Below are positions 33,593 through 43,016 of a DNA stretch of 64,000 bases, one piece after another (positions within the stretch are counted from its first letter, which is position 1; each line of letters opens with the position of its first letter). The position numbers were made by a program, and so were the translations under genes. The DNA is taken from contig CM066287.1 of NCBI GenBank assembly GCA_033816765.1, positions 4,960,001 to 5,024,000 of the forward strand, in the 5' to 3' direction. The notes beneath the pieces are model-generated. The model made no database searches and was not told where the DNA came from. It worked only from the letters and a program-made list of their open reading frames with translations. Source of the DNA: Nothopassalora personata (taxonomy: Eukaryota > Ascomycota > Dothideomycetes > Mycosphaerellales > Mycosphaerellaceae).

Positions 33593-34400
33593 ATGCCACC
33601 CATCCAAGTCCATATCGACGACCCCATTACTCCTAAGAAAGCAGATGGCGCCACTCCAAAAACATATGATCCTGCGGCGCCTCTATCAGCTGCCAATGTG
33701 ACGACCACGCAAGAACAATCGTCATACCCCTCGGCAAGACCAGGCGCTGCTGCGGTCCCAGCTCCAACTCCTTACGCACCGCAACCGGGCCCCCAGGCGA
33801 CACCTACACGAACAATACACTCTTCGAACAACTATGCTCCCCTACAACCACAGCCTGGAGCGGTACCTGTGCCTTTTGGACAGCAGGTGTGTGCTCGGAA
33901 GATCTTCAAAAGAAGGGGATGAGATCGAGTGCTAACGTCGTCAGGCGCCTGTGACCGCTGGCTCACTTCCTCCTCCACCGAAAGCTGGCGAGCCGATGCC
34001 CGCAATCACGATGCCCGCACAGATGAGCGTACCGCCGCCCCAGCAGAATTACACTCCCACACACAGCACTTCCACCTACAGCCCTCCAGACAGGGCAGGT
34101 GGGCCTACCACGATCAACTTCGGCGCCGTGTCCGCACCAACCCAGACCAGTGTGGGATCACACCCTCCCGGCTACCATCAGAATCTCAACGCGCAAGAGA
34201 TGAGTTCGGCGCAGAGAGCGAGTCTTGATGCTGAAGAAAGAAGAGGCAGTTTCGCTCCAAACCTGGTATTAGGCGGGAACAGCTCGAATGACCTGTCGGC
34301 GGGAAGTGTTTGGAACACTATGAAATCATACGCAACATTCGCTGGGAATAAGCTGGCAGAGACGGAGAAAGAGGTGTGGAAGAGGATCAACAAGGACTAG
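33593..34400 (+). CDS. Pro/Ala-rich small fungal protein of unknown function
   Basis: Exons 33593-33886 and 33945-34400 (58-nt intron, GTGTGT..TCAG) encode 249 residues. Not assigned to a family. The N-terminus (MPPIQVHIDDPITPKKADG) and the C-terminus (AGSVWNTMKSYATFAGNKLA, then ETEKEVWKRINKD) look conserved, while the middle is Pro/Gln/Ala-rich and disordered. The C-terminal amphipathic helix could bind membrane or a partner. The two ordered ends around a linker suggest an adaptor; this is inference only. Confidence 0.75.
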
Positions 34401-35418
34401 GGAATGGTGGAGGAAGACAGTATCATGGAATGTGGATCGCTTGAAGAGCAACTAGAAAGGTCACAGTTTAACCCTGGTCGGACACTCAAGTGGGACATTC
34501 ACAAATAGGACGTATGAAGGCTGTTCCCTGGTCCCACAGTCGGTCTGCTTGGCTTGATAGGAATTGATCGCGATAGTCTCCCAGGCGTGCCGGCCCAAAC
34601 TTGCGTCTTTTACTGCTCAAGGCAATCGTGCTTGCTTTGCCCTAGATCGTGTCGATTGTCCAGTTTCCGCTCATTGCATAACTTGGATGGCACGGAACTT
34701 GCGTGCTATGCGAGGTGCGAGTTGCGAGGCTCGTGTGTACAAAGGTCCGCGTTCACACCGCACTACATCTTCTCGAATTCTTTCCGTTGTTGATCGGTTT
34801 GGTGTGGTACGCATATCTTTGCACAAGAACACTATGCTCGATCGCGGTTCAGTGCGAGCACCCACGTATGCGATATATGCGCGTGCGCGGAATTCTTGCT
34901 CTGTACGTGACTGCTGTGCCGAATCGCACAAGTGGTGCCGCCTGAGCATTCTCTAATAGGGGCACGACAACTCGTCTAATAAGGAAGATCATCGTCCTCG
35001 ACATATCGGCTGTGGTAAAGGTAAACGATTCGCAGGCTACTACATCGCTCCTCCGAATTCTCCTTAGGCCAAGGACAATGTTAGACTCATCTGCCTACAG
35101 GTCAGGCAAGAGCTATGGAGAGAAAGAATTGGATAATTCTCTTGACTTTGGAACACGCGGATCACTCTATCATCGGAAGCAGAGTGTTCCATGGCAAAGT
35201 TTGCGCTACTATAAGCAGCTCGTACCTAGGTGAATTAATTCGTAAAGCCGCTTAATGAGCAGACGCGCTAGGATGTTGGCCGACGAGATTCTTGCTATAT
35301 AGAGTGTCCGGATCGCCTTCTCGGTCTCGGTTGTGACTCCGAGAACAAATATAAGGAATGCCGGTCCCCAGCCTCTAACTCATTCGACACTAGATGACCT
35401 CTCGGTACAGCTACCACG
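34401..35418. other. 1 kb intergenic region
   Basis: No supported gene. Frames here are short and free of motifs. It marks the left border of the accessory stretch 35-41 kb. Confidence 0.4.
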
Positions 35419-36043
35419 ATGGGCATCTTCTCCAAAGCGAAACCCGAGAACCCAGCGCGAGTGCCTGGGGACGAAGTCGTACCTGTGCACTACCTCGACG
35501 ATCAATTCCACAACAAGGCTTTGCTGCTAGACTACACGTATCGTTTTGACGATGTCCTGGATCCACTGAAGCTGAAGCATGCTTTCGAGCGCCTTCTTGA
35601 GCTCGAGGGCTGGAGGAAGCTAGGGGGCCGACTCAGGCTCAATGTGAGCCATCGCAGGGACTATCAATGCTCACACTCACTTACACGATAATCGTAGGAA
35701 CGGGGCAAATTGGATTGGCACGTCCCTCAGCACTACGACGAGACCATCCGACCAACTCATGGTCACCTTGTCAAATTGGCAGCGAGCGAGATTGTTCGAC
35801 TTTGACTTCTCTCCAGCTGTCATAAAGCAGGGACTGCCCGATGATCGAAGAGCAAATCTGGTAGACAGGCCATCATTAATCAGTACCACAGGCCACCGGA
35901 ACGGGTTCAGTATACGAAATGGAGGCGGCGTACAGGGTCGTGACGCTGCAGGCAACTGGTGGATCAATTGGGCAATGAGGACGCAAGCCTGGCCGGTAGT
36001 GGAAGCAAAGATCAAGGCGTTGGCTGAAAAGAAGTTGGACTAG
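35419..36043 (+). pseudogene. Broken acyltransferase-like gene remnant
   Basis: ATG 35419 opens MGIFSKAKPENPARVPGDEV and continues to GWRKLGGRLRLN, resembling the N-terminus of fungal BAHD/trichothecene-type O-acyltransferases. An intron (35644-35697, GTGAGC..GTAG) joins in phase to ERGKLDWHVPQHYD, but that frame stops at about 35805. The adjacent frame then carries LSNWQRARLFDFDFSPAVIK and a C-terminal block NWWINWAMRTQAWPVVEAK. Both halves look coding but are out of phase. The total, about 200 codons, is far below the 450-500 of the family, and neither HxxxD nor DFGWG is visible. I read it as a frameshifted, internally deleted remnant. The family label is an inference from the N-terminus. 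Confidence 0.6.
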
Positions 36044-36105
36044 GAATGTGGTATGGACAGGGCCCAAAAGCATTCATCGTGATGTGATGCTAGATTGCGG
36101 CCACT

Positions 36106-38095
36106 TCAGCCTTTGATCATCTGTCGACCATTCTCCAGCACCCGCTGAATTGCCTTTCCTATCACTTCCCTCGTCGGGGTAATGCCACCTGCTTTCCTCA
36201 CACCAACAAAACCACCAGTGACTAATGCAAGCAAAGCAACAGTTCCCATCGATTGCCGTAATGCTTTCCACCCGCCAATGACGATGTGCTTTTTGCGCAG
36301 ACTCTTTCCATCGCGATACTCGTAGTCGAAGTCTTCGCTGGGGATGAACACACTCCTCAGCCAGAAGAAGAACTGATATTGAGGATACATTGCGATGTTC
36401 AAGCCCGTCTTCGGGTCGAGGGCCCATGAGGTACAGCCCGATGACCAGACAAGCTTCTTCAACTTGTCCTGCATCCATTGGCTATCGCGGAGCGCAGAGG
36501 GTGCCCTTACATCGACGGAAGTGATCGTTGGGGAGGAGTCCAAGGAGGAGTCAGAGCGTGTAGTCTTCAGGATGGGCTCTATTAGTCTGAGGACAAAGTT
36601 GATCTGGCATTCGACGGTGTAGATGACACTAAGGTGACCCGTCACGGTATTGGGGCCTGTCTCGTGTTAGCGTGTACTTGAGGGAGTCTTTGACATTGGC
36701 ATCCACAGCCTCGTCGTGAGACGCAGCAAATGCGTGTCTCCCGATACGATAGGTACACCCGAGGACACTTACCCATCATCGTGAAGAAGTTTTTGAAGCC
36801 CGGCACAGCCGAACCAAGATATGCCTGAGCTGCTCCTTGGTGCTTGGAGTCCCAGTATTGCTTCAGGCTGATGCCGTCCTCACCAATGATCTCCATGGGA
36901 TACAGCATGCGGAAGACCTCGAAGCCGGTTGCGAGGATGATAGCATCTGCTTTGACTGTGCGACCGCTCCTTGTCAGCACTCCATCTTCAACGATACTCT
37001 CGACGGGATCATCGTGAATCAGCTCGACGTTCTCGCGATGCAGGCAGGATAGATAATCTGTATCCATCACTTTTCGCTTGCATCCAATCTCGTGTTTAGG
37101 TATGAGTGCATCCCAGTACTTCTCAGGTGCCATTTTCTTCACGTAGGCCTCGTTCTCCTTCTTCAATTCCGCCCGAATGCTTGCGCCAGACTCGATGTCG
37201 AAGCCGGCGAACTCTCTCTCCATGTCGGCGTACAGCTTGAAGCGGTACAGACGCATTGCCAGCGGTACATATCTCATGATGGCCTTGAAGATGGCTCCAT
37301 AGTCTGGGTTAGGTCTCTCGGCCAGGTAGTGCGGCTGACGGGCGAATTGAGTGAGAGTCTTCGTGGTCTCCGACATGACAGGCACAAACTGTGTTGCGCT
37401 ACAGCCATTGCCAAGCACGACAATTGCCTTGTCCTTCCAGTCGAAGCTGTGATCCCACTGCGCCGAATGGAAGAGAGGTCCGTTGAACGTGTCTGCGCCT
37501 GGGATTTCGCAGGGCTTTGGGATGGAAAGGCTGCCGACTGCAGACACGACTATGCGAGCCCGGCGTAGAAATGTTTCTTTGGTGGGTTGGTCCTTGATTG
37601 TCACTTCCCATAATTGGTCGGCCTCGTTCCAGCGAGCTGTCTCCACGGTGGTATGGAAGCGGATGTGCGGTACCAGATCATACCTGGAATGGATGTGCTT
37701 TAGCATTGCCCTTCTCCTTCTTCTTCAGCCACGTCTATGGCATATGCCGACTTTCACTCACTGCTCGGCAACATTGCGGAAGTAGGCTTGAATTTCGGAT
37801 CGCAGACTGAACTTCTGGCTCCAGTCTGGGTTCAAGGCGAAAGAGTAGCTGTAGAAGTGACTGGCAACATCACACCCACATCCTTGGTCATCAGCATATG
37901 CCTGGATGCAGAGGAAGGCTCGATGCCGTGGCCGGCCATACCGGGATACGTGTTCACCAACCAAGTTCCCCCCACGTTACCGGCCTCCTCGTACATGTCA
38001 AATGTCCGGAGATTGTACTTGCGGATCAACTGGATGGCCAGACCCATGCCAGACATCCCGGCGCCAATGATGAGCACATCTGTGTCGAGAGACAT
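36106..38095 (-). CDS. Baeyer-Villiger-type flavin monooxygenase
   Basis: FAD- and NADPH-dependent oxygenation of ketones or other carbonyls. Four exons, 38095-37942, 37882-37762, 37683-36773 and 36656-36106, encode 578 residues. Seen in order: FAD Rossmann motif VLIIGAGMSGMGLA; GGTWLVNTYPG joined in phase to CGCDVASHFYSYSF; the BVMO fingerprint F-x-G-x3-H-x3-W in FNGPLFHSAQWD; the second nucleotide motif VVLGNGCSATQFVP; and DAIILATGFEV. The C-terminus has an extra hydrophobic stretch (GTVALLALVTGGFVGV) that may anchor it to a membrane. It lies between a broken acyltransferase and a broken aldo-keto reductase, so it is probably the surviving member of a small secondary-metabolism or detoxification group. 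Confidence 0.9.
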
Positions 38096-38550
38096 ATTGG
38101 CGTCTTGCTGGAGATGTTTGGACACGGAAAGCGAGAGGATACAGCTCATTTACCTGCCACGAGCTTCTGATGCTCTTATATCTACATCTACACACAGCCC
38201 ACGTCTCCGTCACAAGGTGGAGACTCCATGGGTACAGCTTTTGACCCGTGGTCGTCGAAGTGGTGAAGGCCGAGTGTCAAAGACGGTGATGGGGAAAAAG
38301 GAAAGTTGCCCGAGAGGCAAGCAAGTTGGCAAGGAAGGTACGGCTGACTCGCTTCGAGCGGGAGCCGGAGGTGTGCGGGGCCAAGCACACACGCCACGTG
38401 ACCGCCACACTTCGCGCTGGACGAACGCTCAATCTCAAGTTTTAGACCTCCTTCCCGGACGACAACACGGTCAGGTTCATTCAGGTCTAGCGCGCGCTTC
38501 GGCCGGCTATTCCATCCCCAATAGCAATACCAATACCACACCCGCCCAAC

Positions 38551-39625
38551 ATGCCCGCGCGCTCACAAGAAACCAGCATCGACCAGCATCGCGCCGAGAT
38601 CGAGCGGCTCACACGGGATGGCGCGAGCTGCGAGCAAGTGGCAGCCACCCTGAAGGCAGCAGGCTTTACCATCTCCGCCAAGACAATCAGTAGATATCGC
38701 GTCGCCTGGGGCCTTCGCAAGAGGTACGTTGCAACAGGGGACTGCACATGCTGGAATAACTGACAATGTCTCTTCGACAGGCAGGCGAGCACCAAGGGCA
38801 GGACCTACCCCAATCGGAAGCGCACAGTCGCATCTCAAGACACCCTCAGCAAGACAAAATCTCAAGAAGCGCGTAAACTTGAAATTACGCGACTGACCCG
38901 CGAAGGCAAGACGCCTGAGGAGATTGTCGAAGCACTCGAAGCGCAAGGCATTCACTTCAAGAATGCTGTCAGCACGATTTGGAGACTCCAGACATCGTGG
39001 GGCTTGATCGAGCCTGACAAACACAGGTCTCGCGGTACGTGCTTGACTGTATCAGCCGTGTAGCAGACAACGCCTATGACTTGTTAACATATTATCTCGT
39101 ACGTTGGAGTATGACTGACTCCCTTTTCTCGTAGGAACGGGACCTTACAAAAAGAAAAAGGCCCCAGGTCAACCAAAGGATCCTCGTGTTGGACCGGCGC
39201 CCATGAAGCGTAGGGAGATTCTGGCACCCTCCAACCCCGGCGAGATCCTGCACTACCCGACGAATGTGCAGCATGGCCCGTCGAAGCGCGGCGGTCAGCC
39301 AGATGGAGATGACATGGACGTCACCTATCCAAGCCCATACCCAGCCCTCGACAACCGCATGCAGATGTCTAACCCCAGTGAAATTCCTTCTGTCAACGTC
39401 GCGGCAGAACTCATGGGGACTGAGCTACTTATCGACCTGGCGAACAGCACTCTGGCAGCTGCTCACAGGGTCAAGGAGCTGTATCTGGCGCAGCAAGCAC
39501 TACGGCCAGGTCCTGGAATGAGCAATGTTCCAACAGATGAGGACATCGCGACAGCGAAGCGAAAGGTGCGAGAGAGCGCTGCGGTCGTGCACGATATGGC
39601 GATGCCGAACGCTGTGGAGTCGTGA
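38551..39625 (+). CDS. Protein with tandem helix-turn-helix-like repeat
   Basis: Exons 38551-38723, 38781-39034 and 39135-39625 encode 305 residues. Two copies of a 45-residue unit lie at the N-terminus: EIERLTRDGASCEQVAATLK..TISRYRVAWGLRKR and EITRLTREGKTPEEIVEALE..VSTIWRLQTSWGL. Each unit has three predicted helices ending in a conserved Trp-Gly-Leu. The shape recalls homeodomain-like HTH modules and the Clr5-type fungal domain (WGLRK end), suggesting DNA binding. A basic linker (PYKKKKAPGQPKDPR) and a moderately conserved C-terminal helix pair (ELMGTELLIDLANSTLAAAH) follow. Divergent from the BVMO gene (455 nt between starts), so a regulatory role over it is conceivable but unproven. No symbol is justified. 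Confidence 0.8.
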
Positions 39626-39899
39626 CGGGCTGATGATGCGTCTTGTTTTCTGTTGTACGACATCCGAGTGCGGCACCATGTGCTTGCGAAGTTAAGCAGT
39701 GCGGACGGAGGTGCAATGACGAGCACTTGTCTCTTATCGTCATGTCACAGATCTGCGGAAATGCAGCAGTACCACCATGTATCCTTGTTCAGCCAGAGGC
39801 AAACACATGCTCGATCATTGATCACACCGCAATGTCAACAGGTCTAGAGCAGCGCAACATGGTGAATCGAATGTTCCACAACGATCGGGTAGCAAGAAC

Positions 39900-40759
39900 T
39901 CAGACACAGTACATGCCACTATAGCCATGACCCCTGTACTGCGTCCAAAGCGAATCGAACGCAGCCACAACACTCTCTGGCAACTTTCCAGCCTCACACG
40001 CTACTACCAAGTTCTCCTCCATCTGCTCTTGGCTACTAGCACCCAGTATGATCCCATCGTCAGCTCGCAACGCAGAATGATGGGCAAGATACCGCAGTGT
40101 AGCCGCCTTCAACGTAACACCCTCCTTCGCACAAGCGTTCGACAGCATGTCGTGCAACTCCAGTGACAAATCATTGACATACAAGTTCTGGAACTGTTTC
40201 ATCTGGTCATACCTCCCTCCCGCCGGCGGCTCGCGCAGCTGCTCCGTACACCTCGAAAAGTATCCACCTGCCAACGGGCTGAAGGCATAGAAGGCCATTC
40301 CCAGTTTCCTCAAAGTCGGGAAGAGCTTCTCCTCGGCGGCTCGTGACAGAGGATTGAAAGCGCCCTGATACACCGTCGGCAGGAGCCATCCGTTCTCGCG
40401 GCACATGCAGTGGATCTGCTCAGTCTCGTCCCGGGTGAAATTCGACACGCCACACGATGCAATTCTTCCCTTCGTGATACAGCTCGTTGATGGCTTGGCA
40501 CGATTCTTCGAGAGGCGTTTGCCGGTCGGGGCCGTGGAAGTAGTACAGGTCAATCTTGTCCTGTTTCAACGCGGCGAGGGACGCGTTGCAGTTGGCCAGT
40601 ACTTTCTCGGCACGAGTTGTAGATGCGGGCCGTGTCTAGTGCTGTGATGTTGTGGGTCCGGAGCATGGCTAGGAAAGGGCGGAGTTGGTCGGCGGACGAC
40701 AGTCGGGTTGAGCCTGTTGCGGCTGAGGCGCCCATCATACCTGCGATTAGTTGGACCAT
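39900..40759 (-). pseudogene. Aldo-keto reductase (AKR7/aflatoxin-aldehyde-reductase-like) with two frame breaks
   Basis: ATG 40759 opens MVQLIAGMMGASAATGSTRL and reaches ITALDTARIYN. There the reading frame must jump to reach AEKVLANCNASLAALKQDK and LYYFHGPDRQTPLEES. Relative to the family about 25-30 residues, including the usual E-x-x-L-G region, are missing at this point (around 40615). A second break lies near 40470, where one extra base separates AINELYHEG from RIASCGVSNFTRDETEQIHC. The rest (VYQGAFNPLSRAAEEKLFPT, FYAFSPLAGGYFSR, then ADDGIILGASSQEQMEENL) is intact to the stop at 39900. No intron reconciles either break. Pseudogene or assembly errors; I favour pseudogene because of the deletion. 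Confidence 0.75.
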
Positions 40760-41423
40760 GGTTGTCGTGCCTGCGTTGTGTTCTCGTTGAAGGTGGACAG
40801 CATGCTTGCGAGCAATGTCGATGGTGGTGATGTTATGACATCGGTGACAAAGCAAGCGGGCGTGAGCGGCCGCTACCTTTCAGCCACCCAGTTGTGCACC
40901 CGTTATTGGAATTGAGCTTTCACGTCATCCCTTCATTGCTTGCTAGCTATTAGAGTTGATCCTAGGTGCTAGCTTCAACGGCCAAGATTAGTGGCGCTTC
41001 GCGGCGGACTATAGGCACGCAAGCACGAAACACTATATAGTATGATGTCGATGATACGGTCCGCAGTATGCTCAACGGTAGGCCGAACCTTGAGAGGTAG
41101 GGCGAAATCGCTGTCTAGAAAGGGATGCGGCACACCGCCATTAGCGTTAGGCTTGACTCTTTTTTATGACAGTGCTTCAGAAGGGGCGATTGTAACATGA
41201 GACAAATGAAGCCGCTGCTCAAAATGTAGTATTCATGCTTACTTGTGGCAGGAGGAAATCGTGTACAGAGACGGAGTTGCATTGTTGACCCATCCGCGCA
41301 TACACCCATTATCACAAAAGACCACCCAATCGTCGTGAATTGCTTCGCCTCTGCTTCATTGCATTTCGCCATGTCTTCTCGCAGGAGTTTCTAGGCTGTG
41401 TTTAGCTCATCATCTGCCGTTCG
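40760..41423. other. Intergenic, nothing recognised
   Basis: About 660 nt between the broken aldo-keto reductase and an Arg-rich gene. No frame with features was found. Confidence 0.4.
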
Positions 41424-42617
41424 TTATGCGCGACTGCCAGCGCCGTTTTGGAGATACGTTTTGGCAAGCTGCGAAAGTAAAGGCTTTGCGACAGGGGCAA
41501 CCTTCTTCCAATTCTCTTGACCCTTCGCCATCATGCCGTCAATGTCCAGCTTGTTTCCACTGGACTTTCGATCTCGGCGACTGCCTCGGTGTCCGCGGTC
41601 GTAGTCATCGTAATCATCACGATATCTATCACTGCGCCTGGGTGGTGCACGTCTGTCATCGTCTCTATAGCGTTCACGCTTCGAGTCCCGGCCATCGGTC
41701 CTGTAGCCACGGTCGTAGTCATCTCTGGGCTGTCTTCGCGGCCTATCGGTGCCGTACCCATCGTCGTACCGACTTGGCTTTTCCCTGCGTCTGGGCTTCT
41801 CGTACTCGAGTTCCGAATCGCCTTCCGGATATGCTGGGCGACGTCGACGAGTGTCATCCTGCCGGGAGGGCTTACGCCGACGACCGTCCTCATAGGGATC
41901 CCTCACTGGCTTACTACGGTGCGGCGGCTCGTCAGCAGGATGTCGACCTGGCTTCTCAGACCTGCGTCTGGGTTTCTCATATTCGGATTCAGAGTCATCC
42001 TCTCGACGAGGTCTCCTCTCTTCTTCATCGTACCTGCTTCGCTCGCGCTCACGACCCTTAGAGCGACTATGAGGTTGATTGTCGTATTCATCTCTGTGTC
42101 TCGAAGACTTCTTGGGCTGAGGCATAGTGGGAGGTGCGTCGTATGAGCGGCCACGATCTCTATGGTTGCGAGGACTTCGAGACTCCTTATGAGTTCTGCG
42201 AGGAGGTGGAGCTTCTTCGTCGCCGTAAGGTTTCGTGTCAGCTTCTGTGTCTGAGACAGATATTGCGCCAGGTGGAGGGCCGTTATCATTTAAAGCCTTC
42301 TTGCGAGAGCCACTCTTTCGATCGTCTCCAATAGGCGGTGGAGGAATATTCGGCTCTGCTGCAACTTTCTTGTCATGCCCGCGTCGTCGTGGAGGGGAAT
42401 CCATGTCTTCGTCGCTCGCATCGTAGTCACGCCTGCGGCGGAATCCCGTCCCGCTCAGCTTTGGTTCGTCAGATTGCAGGTCACGAGACTTGGTTGATGG
42501 GCGGTAGTCTGGTTCGCCATCTTCATCATAGTCCTCTGGACGGGGTTCCCGACGTTCTCTGTGACGTCTCCCGTGAGAGTGGGGAGGTGGGTCGTCGTAA
42601 TATGAATCTGCTGGCAT
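41424..42617 (-). CDS. Arg/Asp/Pro-rich disordered protein
   Basis: Single exon, 397 residues. Not recognised. Most of the sequence is charged low complexity (RR, DD, SD, RRPR repeats, many Tyr-Asp pairs such as DYDRGYRTD), resembling SR/RD-rich nuclear or phase-separating proteins. Only the C-terminal 45 residues look ordered: DIDGMMAKGQENWKKVAPVA then KPLLSQLAKTYLQN, an amphipathic helix pair. ATG 42617 is the first in frame and precedes a Tyr/Asp/Pro-rich N-terminus. RNA binding is a plausible but unproven guess. Confidence 0.7.
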   Translation of the reverse strand: MPADSYYDDPPPHSHGRRHRERREPRPEDYDEDGEPDYRPSTKSRDLQSDEPKLSGTGFRRRRDYDASDEDMDSPPRRRGHDKKVAAEPNIPPPPIGDDRKSGSRKKALNDNGPPPGAISVSDTEADTKPYGDEEAPPPRRTHKESRSPRNHRDRGRSYDAPPTMPQPKKSSRHRDEYDNQPHSRSKGRERERSRYDEEERRPRREDDSESEYEKPRRRSEKPGRHPADEPPHRSKPVRDPYEDGRRRKPSRQDDTRRRRPAYPEGDSELEYEKPRRREKPSRYDDGYGTDRPRRQPRDDYDRGYRTDGRDSKRERYRDDDRRAPPRRSDRYRDDYDDYDRGHRGSRRDRKSSGNKLDIDGMMAKGQENWKKVAPVAKPLLSQLAKTYLQNGAGSRA

Positions 42618-43016
42618 CTATATAGCTGTCGTGGCGTACGTCTATAGGTAAAGATAATGCCTTGGTGGGAGTTCCGAGGGACAGCTCTGGACGGCAGTGG
42701 TTTCGGAAGAGTGATAAAGGATTGGTCGTGCGCAGGAGGAGTCGAAGGGTTCCCTGTCATGCGAGGTGACCTCACGTCTGGGCCAGGACTGGGGAACGAT
42801 CGTCACAGGATGGCCCGAACGGACCCGGTGTGCGCTGGCTCCAGAGCTTACGTGCCGATCCTGAAACAACCCCACGGCACACAAGATTGGCCGGTCATCC
42901 GCATTTGGCTCATGTATTGAGAATTGCATTCCCAATAGGCTGATATAGCAGTACGGGAGCCCCACTACAGCAACCTGTCTGGCCCATGGCCGTAGTGGCA
43001 GTGTACAACACGTGAT
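42618..43016. other. Intergenic, nothing recognised
   Basis: About 400 nt between two minus-strand genes: promoter of the Arg-rich gene and 3' end of the coiled-coil gene. Confidence 0.4.

Noticed and set aside
41426..42146. Plus-strand frames of about 210 codons opposite the Arg-rich gene
   Set aside because: Products of the repetitive Arg/Asp codons read in reverse; no family features.
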